From an uncultured Clostridia bacterium (GTDB lineage Bacteria > Bacillota > Clostridia > Christensenellales > Borkfalkiaceae): DNA of 35,629 nt. The translations under genes and the position numbers were made by a program. The stretch's first letter is position 1. The number at the start of each line of letters is the position of its first letter. The stretch covers positions 1 through 35,629 of the forward strand of contig CALVWN010000003.1 of NCBI GenBank assembly GCA_944367415.1, written 5' to 3'. Under the pieces are notes generated by a model. It was given only the letters and a program-made list of their open reading frames with translations. It had not been told where the DNA came from and searched no databases. Shown here piece after piece: positions 1 to 6,533 of this stretch.

Positions 1-822
1 AACTATGAAGAAGGCAAGGCGGCGTGCGAGGCATGGATCGCGGGCATGGACGAAGCCGAAGCAAGCAAGAGCGCGGCTGCGGCGCTCGTGAAGGCTTGCG
101 AGGGCTGCAAGGACTGCGGCTGCGAAGCGGATGCGCTCGTCAAAGAAGTGCTCGCGGACAAGGACTGCCTCGTCAAGAAGTCCTTCTGGATCATCGGCGG
201 CGACGGTTGGGCTTACGATATCGGCTACGGCGGACTCGATCACGTTCTTGCCTCCGGCGAGGACGTCAACGTGCTCGTGCTCGATACCGAGGTCTATTCC
301 AACACGGGCGGTCAGGCTTCCAAATCCACGCCCATCGGCGCGGTCGCGAAGTTCGCTTCCTCCGGTAAGCGCGTCAAGAAGAAGGATCTGGGCATGATCG
401 CCGCAAGCTACGGCTATGTCTACGTTGCACAGTGCGCGATGGGTTCGGACAAGAACCAGCTCGTCAAAGCGTTGAAGGAAGCCGAGGCTTACCACGGACC
501 TTCCCTCATCATCTGCTATGCGCCCTGCATCAACCACGGCATCAATATGTCCAAGTCCCAGTCCGAGGAGAAGGCGGCGGTCGACTGCGGCTACTGGCAG
601 CTCTACCGCTACAATCCCGAACTCAAAGAAAAGGGCGAAAATCCCTTCACCCTCGACTCCAAGGATCCTACGGGCGACTATCAGGCGTTCATCCTCGGCG
701 AGACGCGCTACGCTTCCCTCAAGAAGACGCAGCCCGCCGTTGCCGAAGAACTCTTCAAGAAGACGGAAGAATCCTCCAAGGAGCGTCTTGCAGGCTACAA
801 GCACATGGCAGGCAAGGAATGA
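1..822 (+). CDS. nifJ: pyruvate:ferredoxin (flavodoxin) oxidoreductase, C-terminal part
   Basis: The reading frame is open from base 1, so the gene starts outside the window; 273 residues are visible. The enzyme oxidises pyruvate with CoA to acetyl-CoA and CO2 and passes electrons to ferredoxin, a cytosolic step central to anaerobic fermentation. The visible part is the thiamine-diphosphate domain: GDGWAYDIGYGGLDH is followed by NVLVLDTEVYSNTGGQ, the diphosphate and Mg-binding stretch of this family. Further on, YAPCINHGIN carries the conserved late cysteine of PFOR that helps hold the proximal 4Fe-4S cluster. Cysteine-rich CEGCKDCGC lies just before the TPP domain. The gene ends in TGA and is followed directly by a strong terminator. 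The full-length one-chain form is inferred from the family; only this end is seen. Confidence 0.95.
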   Translation, partial: NYEEGKAACEAWIAGMDEAEASKSAAAALVKACEGCKDCGCEADALVKEVLADKDCLVKKSFWIIGGDGWAYDIGYGGLDHVLASGEDVNVLVLDTEVYSNTGGQASKSTPIGAVAKFASSGKRVKKKDLGMIAASYGYVYVAQCAMGSDKNQLVKALKEAEAYHGPSLIICYAPCINHGINMSKSQSEEKAAVDCGYWQLYRYNPELKEKGENPFTLDSKDPTGDYQAFILGETRYASLKKTQPAVAEELFKKTEESSKERLAGYKHMAGKE

Positions 823-828
823 TCACAT

Positions 829-861
829 AAAAAAAGAGCGGTCGTCGACCGCTCTTTTTTT
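829..861 (+). terminator. intrinsic terminator of nifJ
   Basis: A perfect stem (GAGCGGTC / GACCGCTC, extended by flanking A and T runs) with a 3-nt loop is followed by a T run. It starts 7 nt after the nifJ stop codon. The flanking A and T runs mean it could work in both directions. Confidence 0.9.
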
Positions 862-879
862 ATGCCTTCGATCCGGGCG

Positions 880-935
880 ACGGGCGCGGCGGCGCTGCAA
901 AAGCAGCGCCGCCGCGCCCGTTAAGCATATTTTTT
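880..935. terminator. long perfect GC-rich hairpin
   Basis: Positions 880-898 and 903-921 form a perfect 19-bp stem closed by an AAAA loop. A T-rich stretch (TATTTTTT) begins about 8 nt after the stem on the plus strand. It sits between two other terminators. It may be a back-up terminator or a structured repeat; the T run is too far away for a textbook terminator. Confidence 0.55.
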
Positions 936-974
936 CGACGAAACGCGTACCGCCGCGCGAAGGCTTGCGCACAT

Positions 975-1019
975 AAAAAAACGGCATCCCGTCCCCCCCG
1001 AAACGGTCTGCCGTTTTTA
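975..1019 (-). terminator. bidirectional terminator between nifJ and the DUF1858 gene
   Basis: AAAAACGGCA (977-986) pairs with TGCCGTTTTT (1009-1018). It has a T run on each strand, so it can stop minus-strand transcription of the DUF1858 gene and plus-strand read-through from nifJ. Confidence 0.8.
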
Positions 1020-1044
1020 CGTCCCCGTGACCGGGAACAAACTG

Positions 1045-1242
1045 TTATTCGATGCCCTCGTTGAGTTTGGCGAGCAGCGCGTTGAGGTCCTCGCCGTGAA
1101 CGGCGACCGCCTCCGCGATCGTCTCGCCGTGTGCCAGCGCGCAGCCGAAGCAGTGCATCCCCGCGCTCATCAGGATCTCCGCCGCATTGGGGTTGAGCTC
1201 CAGGCACTCGGCAATGAGCGTATTTTCCGTGATCTTTGCCAC
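1045..1242 (-). CDS. DUF1858 domain protein (hybrid-cluster-protein-associated redox disulfide type)
   Basis: This 65-residue protein is the whole DUF1858 domain. It has an N-terminal helix (TLIAECLELNP) and then the signature GMHCFGCALAHGETIAEA with a CxxC pair at C31 and C34. The family is small, cytosolic and often found with hybrid-cluster or other anaerobic redox proteins; the cysteine pair is thought to be a redox-active disulfide or metal site, but the reaction is not established. The start is GTG at 1242, chosen because GGAGGA lies 8 nt upstream. A promoter with TTGCTT (1350-1355) and TATACT (1327-1332), 17 bp apart, lies between this gene and spoVAC. It leaves a leader of about 75 nt that contains a small GCGCC/GGCGC hairpin. 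Confidence 0.88.
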   Translation of the reverse strand: MAKITENTLIAECLELNPNAAEILMSAGMHCFGCALAHGETIAEAVAVHGEDLNALLAKLNEGIE

Positions 1243-1326
1243 TGTTATATTCCTCCGTATTTATGATAGTATCCTCTGATGAAATGCTGCGGCTGCGCCT
1301 TCGGGCGCATTCGCGCTTTCCTTAGC

Positions 1327-1355
1327 AGTATAGCACAATTTCTTCCAAAAAGCAA
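1327..1355 (-). promoter_or_regulatory. sigma-A-type promoter of the DUF1858 gene
   Basis: On the minus strand, TTGCTT at 1355-1350 and TATACT at 1332-1327 are separated by 17 bp. It sits just after the spoVAC stop codon and upstream of the DUF1858 start. Confidence 0.6.
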
Positions 1356-1369
1356 CTGTTTTGCGGTCA

Positions 1370-1825
1370 TTACAGCGCGAGCAGCCAATAGATGAGACCG
1401 ACCGCCGTTCCCGCAAGGACGCCGTATACGATGATGGGACCCGCGACGACAAACATCTTTGCCGCCGTGCCGTAGACATAGCCCTCCGTCTTGAACTCCA
1501 CGGCGGGCGAGGCGACGGAATTGGCAAATCCCGTGATGGGAACGATGCTCCCCGCGCCCGCGTTCTTGCCGATGCGGTCATACACGCCGAGCCCCGTCAG
1601 CAGCACGCCCAGCGCGATGAGCAGGACGGAGACGGTGCCCGCGAGCTCGTCCCCCGTAAGCCCCGCGAGTTCGAGCATGATGCGGAAAAACTGACCGATA
1701 CAGCAGATGAGCCCTCCCACGAAAAAGGCGCGCGCGCAGGTCTTGAAGTGCTGCGTGGGCGGATCGAAGGAATGGACGTAGTCGATATAGTTTTTGTTGT
1801 AGTTTTCGCGCGAGCGTCCCGTCAC
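1370..1825 (-). CDS. spoVAC: stage V sporulation protein AC (SpoVAC)
   Basis: This 151-residue membrane protein has the usual SpoVAC length. After a basic, polar N-terminus it carries the family segment ARAFFVGGLICCIGQFFR, then several hydrophobic spans and the loop GAGSIVPITGFANSV. SpoVAC acts in the inner membrane of the forespore. With SpoVAD and SpoVAE it forms the channel that loads dipicolinic acid into spores and releases it at germination; SpoVAC itself can act as a mechanosensitive pore. Translation starts at GTG 1825, with AGGGGAGGTG about 5 nt upstream. SpoVAD and SpoVAE, its usual downstream neighbours, are not adjacent here; the next gene on this strand encodes the DUF1858 protein. 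A sigma-G-like promoter lies upstream. Confidence 0.9.
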   Translation of the reverse strand: MTGRSRENYNKNYIDYVHSFDPPTQHFKTCARAFFVGGLICCIGQFFRIMLELAGLTGDELAGTVSVLLIALGVLLTGLGVYDRIGKNAGAGSIVPITGFANSVASPAVEFKTEGYVYGTAAKMFVVAGPIIVYGVLAGTAVGLIYWLLAL

Positions 1826-1919
1826 GGGCGCACCTCCCCTCTCCCCGCCTCGGGGAAACAGGTCTCGCGCTCCTCCCGCGTCTTGCCGAGCGGATTCGGG
1901 CGGATCTTTCTCATGCCCT

Positions 1920-1949
1920 TATTTTGCCGCCCGCGGTTGATTTTTATAC
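1920..1949 (-). promoter_or_regulatory. possible forespore (sigma-G/sigma-F) promoter of spoVAC
   Basis: On the minus strand GTATA (1949-1945) and CAAAATA (1926-1920) are 18 bp apart. This resembles the forespore sigma consensus with a -35 of GNATA type and a -10 of CATNNTA type. Transcription would begin near 1913, about 90 nt upstream of the GTG start. The match is by eye and short. Confidence 0.4.
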
Positions 1950-2029
1950 GTCACGCGGCGCCCGCTCCGCCCTCTCTCGCCCCTTCCTGCCGCAGCAAGC
2001 GCTTCCCCGCACAAAGGCGAGTTTTTGCA

Positions 2030-2066
2030 GAAAAGAAAGAAAGGGCGCATTTTGCACCCTTTCTTC
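2030..2066 (-). terminator. terminator of tRNA-Pro
   Basis: Read on the minus strand, GAAAGGGTGC and GCGCCCTTTC form a stem (one mismatch or wobble) followed by TTTCTTTT, a few bases after the tRNA CCA end. Confidence 0.75.
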
Positions 2067-2069
2067 CTT

Positions 2070-2146
2070 TGGTTGAGGTGACGGGACTTGAACCCACGAC
2101 CTCTTGGTCCCTAACCAAGCGCGCTACCAAACTGCGCTACACCTCA
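2070..2146 (-). tRNA. tRNA-Pro (anticodon AGG)
   Basis: The cloverleaf folds by eye. Acceptor TGAGGTG (2146-2140) pairs with CACCTCA (2080-2074), and discriminator A and CCA are encoded (2073-2070). The D arm is GCGC/GCGC. The anticodon arm is CTTGG-TTAGGGA-CCAAG, with anticodon AGG. The T arm has loop TTCAAGT, and its stem contains two G-U wobbles. The anticodon reads the proline codon CCU and, if A34 is converted to inosine, also CCC and CCA. The body matches bacterial tRNA-Pro, but A34 is uncommon for proline in bacteria, and the T1-A72 pair also departs from the usual C1-G72. It stands alone with its own promoter and terminator. Confidence 0.88.
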
Positions 2147-2171
2147 TTGTCGCTCAAAAACAGCATATCCT

Positions 2172-2199
2172 ATTATAACAAGTATTTGAAAAGTGTCAA
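2172..2199 (-). promoter_or_regulatory. promoter of tRNA-Pro
   Basis: On the minus strand TTGACA (2199-2194) and TATAAT (2177-2172) are both perfect consensus hexamers, separated by 16 bp and about 25 nt before the mature tRNA 5' end. Confidence 0.85.
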
Positions 2200-2338
2200 G
2201 CGATTTTTCCCGCCGATCCGCAAAAAAATTTACGAATTTCGCTTTCATCCCCGCGAACGAGAATACCCTGTCTCTTCATCGGTCGATCCGAGGCATCTTT
2301 CCGGGGGTCGGTGTATTTCCTGCGCTGTTTTCCTTAAG

Positions 2339-2382
2339 ATCGCGCCCCGAAAACAAACGCACTTCCGGGGCGCGGATTTTTT
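2339..2382. terminator. hairpin downstream of rnpB
   Basis: CGCGCCCCG and CGGGGCGCG form a 9-bp stem around a 16-nt loop. A clean T run (GATTTTTT) follows on the plus strand; the minus strand has only ATCTTAAG after the stem. It lies just past the rnpB 3' end, so it probably ends rnpB transcription, but by orientation it looks better as a plus-strand terminator. Confidence 0.5.
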
Positions 2383-2391
2383 CAAAAGAAA

Positions 2392-2736
2392 CTTCGAGAC
2401 AGGCCTGTAAGCCGGGTTCTGTCGAGCGCGGTCATTTATCTACGCGTGCCGTCACCGGCACGCTCAAGCGGTATTCGCGGCTGTACTCGGGCGGGCAACC
2501 CATATGAATACAGCCCAACCTTGCATCGGACGGGGTTTACATGGCACGGGGCGTTACCGTCCCGTCGGTGAGCTCTTACCTCGCCGTTCCACCCTTGCCG
2601 CTCGCGCGGCGGTCTATTTCTGTTGCACTTTCCTTGAAGTCGCCTTCACCTGACGTTATCAGGCGTCCTGCCCTGCGATGCCCGGACTTTCCTCGTCGTA
2701 CTCGGGGTACGCCGCGGCCGCGCAGCCTGCTCGAAG
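2392..2736 (-). ncRNA. rnpB: RNase P RNA, bacterial class A
   Basis: This RNA is the catalytic subunit of RNase P, which cuts the 5' leader from tRNA precursors. The universal core is present on the minus strand: GAGGAAAGUCCGGGC at 2694-2680 (P4 5' side) and ACAGAACCCGGCUUA at 2422-2408 (P4 3' side and tRNA CCA-binding context). The ends are set by helix P1: CTTCGAG at 2736-2730 pairs with CTCGAAG at 2398-2392, and the adjoining AGGC pairs with GCCT. The length is about 345 nt. Hairpins such as GTGCCGGTGACGGCAC fill the specificity region. The P4 motifs and length fit class A rather than the Bacillus class B form. Confidence 0.96.
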
Positions 2737-2743
2737 CAAAGAT

Positions 2744-2752
2744 ATTATACCA
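2744..2752 (-). promoter_or_regulatory. extended -10 promoter of rnpB
   Basis: On the minus strand TGGTATAAT is a perfect TATAAT with the TGn extension; transcription would begin at about 2737, exactly at the P1 5' end. No good -35 is visible, consistent with an extended -10 promoter. Confidence 0.7.
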
Positions 2753-2770
2753 CAAATTTCTGAAAAAGGC

Positions 2771-2798
2771 TTGTATTTTGCGGTAAATATGATAAAAT
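2771..2798 (+). promoter_or_regulatory. promoter of pyk
   Basis: TTGTAT (2771-2776) and TAAAAT (2793-2798) are 16 bp apart, ending about 32 nt before the pyk start. It lies back to back with the rnpB promoter, about 20 bp away. Confidence 0.6.
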
Positions 2799-2830
2799 AG
2801 ATACAGAATATTTTTTTGGAGAGGAGTTTT

Positions 2831-4243
2831 ATGAGAAAGACCAAGATCGTATGTACGTTGGGCCCCGCGTCTGACACCGAAGAAGTCATCGCCGCAATGG
2901 CGGATGCGGGCATGAACGTCGCACGCATCAACTTCTCACACGGCACGCACGAAGAGCACGCCAAAAAGATCGCGATGATCAAAAAGATCCGCGAGGAAAA
3001 GAACATTCCCCTTCCCATCCTGCTGGATACCAAAGGCCCGGAGTTCCGCATCAAGACCTTCAAGGAGGGTAAAGTCAACCTCAAAGAGGGCGACAAGTTC
3101 ACCTTCACGACGGAGGAGATCGAGGGCGACGAGACGCGCGTCTCCGTCTCCTACAAGGGCATCTGCGAGGACATGAAGCCGGGCGACAGGATCCTGCTCA
3201 ACAACGGACTGATGGTCTTTGAAGTGACGGACGTCAAGGCGCCCGACGTCGCCTGCAAGGTCGTCATCGGCGGCGAGCTTTCCAACCGCAAATCCATGTT
3301 CTTCCCCGAAAAGCAGCTCAACCTCGTCTATCTCTCCGAACAGGACAAGAGCGATCTGCTCTTCGGCATCGAGCAGGGCGTCGACTTTGTCGCCTGCTCC
3401 TTCGTCTCCAAGGCGCAGGATATCCTCGACGTGAGGAATTTCCTTCACGAGCACGGCTCGGACGACATCGACCTCATCGCCAAGATCGAAAACCGCGCGG
3501 GCGTCAACAACCTGCAGTCCATCCTCGACGTCTCGGACGGCATCATGATCGGTCGCGGCGACATGGGCGTGGAGATCCCCTATGAGGAACTCCCCGACAT
3601 CCAGAAAACCATCATCAACGCCTGCCGCCGCGCGGGAAAGCGCTGCATCACGGCGACCGAGATGCTCGAATCCATGATCAAACAGCCCCGTCCCACGCGG
3701 GCGGAGATCTCCGACGTCGCGAACGCCGTCTATGACGGCTCGAGCGCGGTCATGCTCTCGGGCGAGACGGCGGCGGGTCTCTACCCCGTCCAGGCGGTGC
3801 AGGCGATGGCGCGCATCGCCCTTCAGGCGGAGAGCAAAGAGCAGTTCATCCAGAAGCTCGAGGACAAGGACTATCTCATCCGCAGCACGGCGGACGCCCT
3901 CTCCCACTCCGCCTGCACCCTTGCGAGAGACGTCAAGGCAAAGGCGATCGTCGTCTGCACCCGCACGGGCGGCACCGCGAAGATGGTCTCCCGCTTCCGC
4001 CCCATGATCGACATCATCGGCATGACGACGGACGCGCGCAGCTACCAGAAGCTCGCCCTGAGCTGGGGCGTTCTGCCCGTCATGAGCGAGGAATACAACT
4101 CGGTGGACGTGCTGTTCCACTTTGCAAAGTGTGCGGCGCGCGACTCCGGGCTTGTCAAAAAGGGCGACGTCATCGTCATCACGGGCGGCACCCCCAACGG
4201 CAAGAGCGGCAATTCCAACCTCATCAACATCGAGACCATCTGA
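2831..4243 (+). CDS. pyk: pyruvate kinase
   Basis: The 470-residue protein catalyses the last step of glycolysis, phosphoenolpyruvate plus ADP to pyruvate plus ATP, in the cytosol. The order of motifs is canonical: MRKTKIVCTLGP at the N-terminus, RINFSHGTHEEH (R32), the B domain around residues 70-165, the active lysine in LIAKIENRAG (K218 with metal ligand E220), MIGRGDMGVEIP (D244), TATEMLESM and DVANAVYDGSSAVMLSGE. The length is that of the basic form; it lacks the extra C-terminal PEP-utilising domain seen in Bacillus. I chose ATG 2831, which has GGAGAGGAG upstream; an in-frame TTG at 2816 overlaps that ribosome site. It feeds pyruvate to an enzyme of the type encoded at the window's left edge. 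It is monocistronic, with its own promoter and terminator. Confidence 0.97.
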   Translation: MRKTKIVCTLGPASDTEEVIAAMADAGMNVARINFSHGTHEEHAKKIAMIKKIREEKNIPLPILLDTKGPEFRIKTFKEGKVNLKEGDKFTFTTEEIEGDETRVSVSYKGICEDMKPGDRILLNNGLMVFEVTDVKAPDVACKVVIGGELSNRKSMFFPEKQLNLVYLSEQDKSDLLFGIEQGVDFVACSFVSKAQDILDVRNFLHEHGSDDIDLIAKIENRAGVNNLQSILDVSDGIMIGRGDMGVEIPYEELPDIQKTIINACRRAGKRCITATEMLESMIKQPRPTRAEISDVANAVYDGSSAVMLSGETAAGLYPVQAVQAMARIALQAESKEQFIQKLEDKDYLIRSTADALSHSACTLARDVKAKAIVVCTRTGGTAKMVSRFRPMIDIIGMTTDARSYQKLALSWGVLPVMSEEYNSVDVLFHFAKCAARDSGLVKKGDVIVITGGTPNGKSGNSNLINIETI

Positions 4244-4257
4244 AACATCGTATCCCC

Positions 4258-4288
4258 TCCCGTCCGCATCCGCGGGCGGGATTTTTTT
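4258..4288 (+). terminator. terminator of pyk
   Basis: TCCCGTCCGC (4258-4267) pairs with GCGGGCGGGA (4272-4281) with one G-T wobble, followed by seven T. Confidence 0.9.
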
Positions 4289-4292
4289 ACGC

Positions 4293-4321
4293 TTGACAAG
4301 CCGCCGATGCCGTGCTATTAT
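4293..4321 (+). promoter_or_regulatory. promoter of the marR-ABC exporter operon
   Basis: TTGACA (4293-4298) and TATTAT (4316-4321) are 17 bp apart. The operator palindromes begin right after the -10 box. Confidence 0.85.
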
Positions 4322-4322
4322 A

Positions 4323-4355
4323 TTGTTGCGGGCGCAACGATTGCGCACGCAACAA
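4323..4355. promoter_or_regulatory. twin palindromic operator, probable MarR binding site
   Basis: Two copies of TTGCGnnCGCAA lie at 4326-4337 (GG centre) and 4341-4352 (CA centre), with centres 15 bp apart. The outer arms TTGTTGCG (4323-4330) and CGCAACAA (4348-4355) are also complementary to each other. The position over the transcription start fits repression by the MarR protein encoded just downstream. Confidence 0.7.
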
Positions 4356-4372
4356 TTTCAGCGAGGAAGGAT

Positions 4373-4807
4373 ATGACACAGCCGTTCATGAAACAACTCG
4401 GCGAGGTCTGGCGGTGCGCCAACCTCTACCGCACGGCGCAGTACGAGGCGCTGGGCATCGGGAGCTATCAGGATTCCTACATCCTATATCTCTGCCGCCA
4501 TCCGGGCACGCCGCAGGAGAAACTCTCCGAGGTCATCTATGTACACAGGAGCAACGTGGCGCGGCAGCTCTCCTCTCTCGAGGAGAAGGGATTCATCACG
4601 CGTTCGCCCGATCCGGAGGACAGGCGGTCGCTTCTCGTCTATCCCACGCAGAAGGCGCTCGACGCCATTCCCGCCATCCGCGCGGTACACAACCGGTGGA
4701 ACGAGAAGGTGCTGGAAGGCTTTTCGGAGGAGGAGCGCGCCCTCGTCGCCGACTTTGCGGCGCGGCTCTCCGAGAATGCCAGGCGCGCCGCGGCGCAAGA
4801 GGAGTGA
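4373..4807 (+). CDS. MarR-family transcriptional regulator
   Basis: This 144-residue protein has MarR-family length and layout: N-terminal dimer helices, then a winged helix at about residues 45-95. The recognition helix is in VIYVHRSNVARQLSSLEEKG, and the wing contains the RSPDPEDRRSLLVYPT stretch typical of MarR (DxR pattern). C-terminal helices complete the dimer interface. MarR proteins usually repress a drug or stress efflux gene and are released by a small ligand. The start is ATG 4373 with GAGGAAGG just upstream. The stop is 4 nt before the start of the ABC exporter gene, so the three genes form an operon. The operator pair in front of the gene suggests autoregulation. The ligand is unknown. 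Confidence 0.9.
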   Translation: MTQPFMKQLGEVWRCANLYRTAQYEALGIGSYQDSYILYLCRHPGTPQEKLSEVIYVHRSNVARQLSSLEEKGFITRSPDPEDRRSLLVYPTQKALDAIPAIRAVHNRWNEKVLEGFSEEERALVADFAARLSENARRAAAQEE

Positions 4808-4811
4808 CGCT

Positions 4812-6533
4812 TTGAAGACGCTCTTTACCTACCTGGCGCCCTGCAAGCGGCGAATGGCGCTGGGATTTCTCATCAAGGCGGCGGGCACGCTCGCGGAGCT
4901 TGTGCTGCCCCTCATCATGGCGCACATGATCGACGACATCGCGCCGCAAAAGGACATCCTCGCCCTCTCTCTGTGGGGCGTCGGGATGCTTGCGTGCGCC
5001 GTGCTGGGACTTGCGGGGAACGTCACCGCAAACCGCCTCGCCTCCGCCGTCGCGCGCGACACGATGGACAGGCTGCGCACCGACCTGTTCGCCGGGACGC
5101 TGCGCCTTTCCGCGCGGCAGACGGATGAGGCGACCGTTCCCTCCCTCGTCTCGCGCCTCTCGTCGGATACCTACAACGTCCACAACATGATCGGCATGAT
5201 GCAGCGGCTGGGCGTACGCGCCCCCATCCTGCTCATCGGCGGCGTGGCGCTCACCTTCACGGTGGACTATATGCTCGCCTTTATCCTGCTCGCCGCCGTT
5301 CCCGTGCTCACCGTCATCGTCATCCTCGTCGCGCGGCGGGGCATCCGCCTCTATGACGATCTGCAGCGCTCCGTGGACGGCATGGTGCGCAAGGTGCGCG
5401 ACGACTACGCGGGGATGCGCGTCATCAAAGCGCTCTCCCGCACCCGATACGAGAGCGATTCCTTTGCCCGCATCAACGCGGGCGTCGTGCGCGGCGAAAC
5501 GCGGGCGACGCTGACGATGAACATCACCAATCCGCTCATGAGCGCCGTCCTCAATCTCGGCATGGCGGCAGTCATCTTTGCGGGCGCCTACCGTGTCGCG
5601 GGCGGCCATGCGATGGCGGGCGACATCATTGCCTTCACCTCTTATTTCACGATCATCCTCAACGCGGTCATCTCGGTGAGCCGCATCTTCGTCAACTACT
5701 CGAAGGGCAGCGCCTCGGCGAACCGCATCGCCGCCATCCTCGCCCTGCCCGCAGAGCTGCTCCCCGAACGCGGGCTGCCCGCGGGGGATGAAAACGAAGC
5801 CATCGGGTTCGAGCACGTCACCTTCTCCTACGGCGGCGTGCCCGCCCTCCGCGACGTGACGTTCTCCCTCAAAAAGGGCGAATCGCTCGGCATCATCGGC
5901 GCGACGGGGAGCGGCAAGTCGACGATCGCCGCCCTCCTGCTGCGCTTTTACGACGCGGACGAGGGGCGGGTGCTCGTGGACGGGAAGGACGTGCGCGCCT
6001 ATGAGAGCGGCGAGCTGCGTAAAAAGTTCGGCGTCGTCTTTCAGAACGACTTTCTCATGGCGGCATCCGTGCGCGAAAACATCGACTTCGAGCGCGGTCT
6101 CGGCGAGGACGACGTGCGGCAGGCGGCGCGCCGGGCGCAGGCGGAGGAATTCATCGAAGAGCACGGCGGCTATGACGGCACGCTCACGGCGCGGGGCGCC
6201 AACTTCAGCGGCGGACAGAAGCAGCGGCTGCTCATCGCCCGCGCGCTGGCGGCGTCGCCCGAGATCCTCGTCCTCGATGACTCGTCGAGCGCGCTCGACT
6301 ACCGCACGGACGCGCAGCTGCGCAGGACGCTGCTCGCCCAACTCCCCGACACCGCCATCGTCATGATCGCCCAGCGCATCAGCTCGGTGCGCTTTGCCGA
6401 CAAGATCCTCGTCCTCGACGCAGGGCGCGTCGCGGGGTTCGGCAGCGACGCGGAACTGATGGCGACGTGCGAGGTCTACCGCAAGATCTACGCCTCGCAG
6501 CACGGCGAAAAGGAGGCGGGCGATGCAACATAA
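4812..6533 (+). CDS. heterodimeric ABC exporter subunit, degenerate-site half
   Basis: This 573-residue half-transporter has an N-terminal six-span domain (about 15-300) and a C-terminal ATPase. Walker A GATGSGKST is at 363-371, Q-loop Q411, and signature FSGGQ at 465-469. The catalytic positions are altered: Walker B reads LVLDD, with Asp490 in place of Glu, and the switch histidine is Gln521 (IAQRIS). This is the pattern of the non-catalytic partner in BmrCD or TM287/288-type exporters, whose canonical signature completes the partner's active site. The start is TTG 4812, with GAGGAG 7 nt upstream inside the marR end. Its own stop overlaps the next gene by 11 nt, so the two halves are translationally coupled. 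The exported substrate is unknown; control by MarR suggests drugs or other toxic compounds. Confidence 0.93.
   Translation: MKTLFTYLAPCKRRMALGFLIKAAGTLAELVLPLIMAHMIDDIAPQKDILALSLWGVGMLACAVLGLAGNVTANRLASAVARDTMDRLRTDLFAGTLRLSARQTDEATVPSLVSRLSSDTYNVHNMIGMMQRLGVRAPILLIGGVALTFTVDYMLAFILLAAVPVLTVIVILVARRGIRLYDDLQRSVDGMVRKVRDDYAGMRVIKALSRTRYESDSFARINAGVVRGETRATLTMNITNPLMSAVLNLGMAAVIFAGAYRVAGGHAMAGDIIAFTSYFTIILNAVISVSRIFVNYSKGSASANRIAAILALPAELLPERGLPAGDENEAIGFEHVTFSYGGVPALRDVTFSLKKGESLGIIGATGSGKSTIAALLLRFYDADEGRVLVDGKDVRAYESGELRKKFGVVFQNDFLMAASVRENIDFERGLGEDDVRQAARRAQAEEFIEEHGGYDGTLTARGANFSGGQKQRLLIARALAASPEILVLDDSSSALDYRTDAQLRRTLLAQLPDTAIVMIAQRISSVRFADKILVLDAGRVAGFGSDAELMATCEVYRKIYASQHGEKEAGDAT

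Noticed and set aside
1822-1914. A 30-codon minus-strand frame (MRKIRPNPLGK...) ending in GTGA over the spoVAC start
   Set aside because: The overlap looks like translational coupling, but there is no clear ribosome site and the predicted transcription start falls at its ATG, so it is more likely the spoVAC leader.
2816-2830. Upstream TTG start for pyruvate kinase
   Set aside because: It overlaps the ribosome site, and the family starts at MRKTKI.
2936-4348. Long minus-strand frame opposite pyk
   Set aside because: It mirrors the GC-rich third codon positions of pyk; the composition is Asp/Arg/Val-rich shadow and it has no motif.
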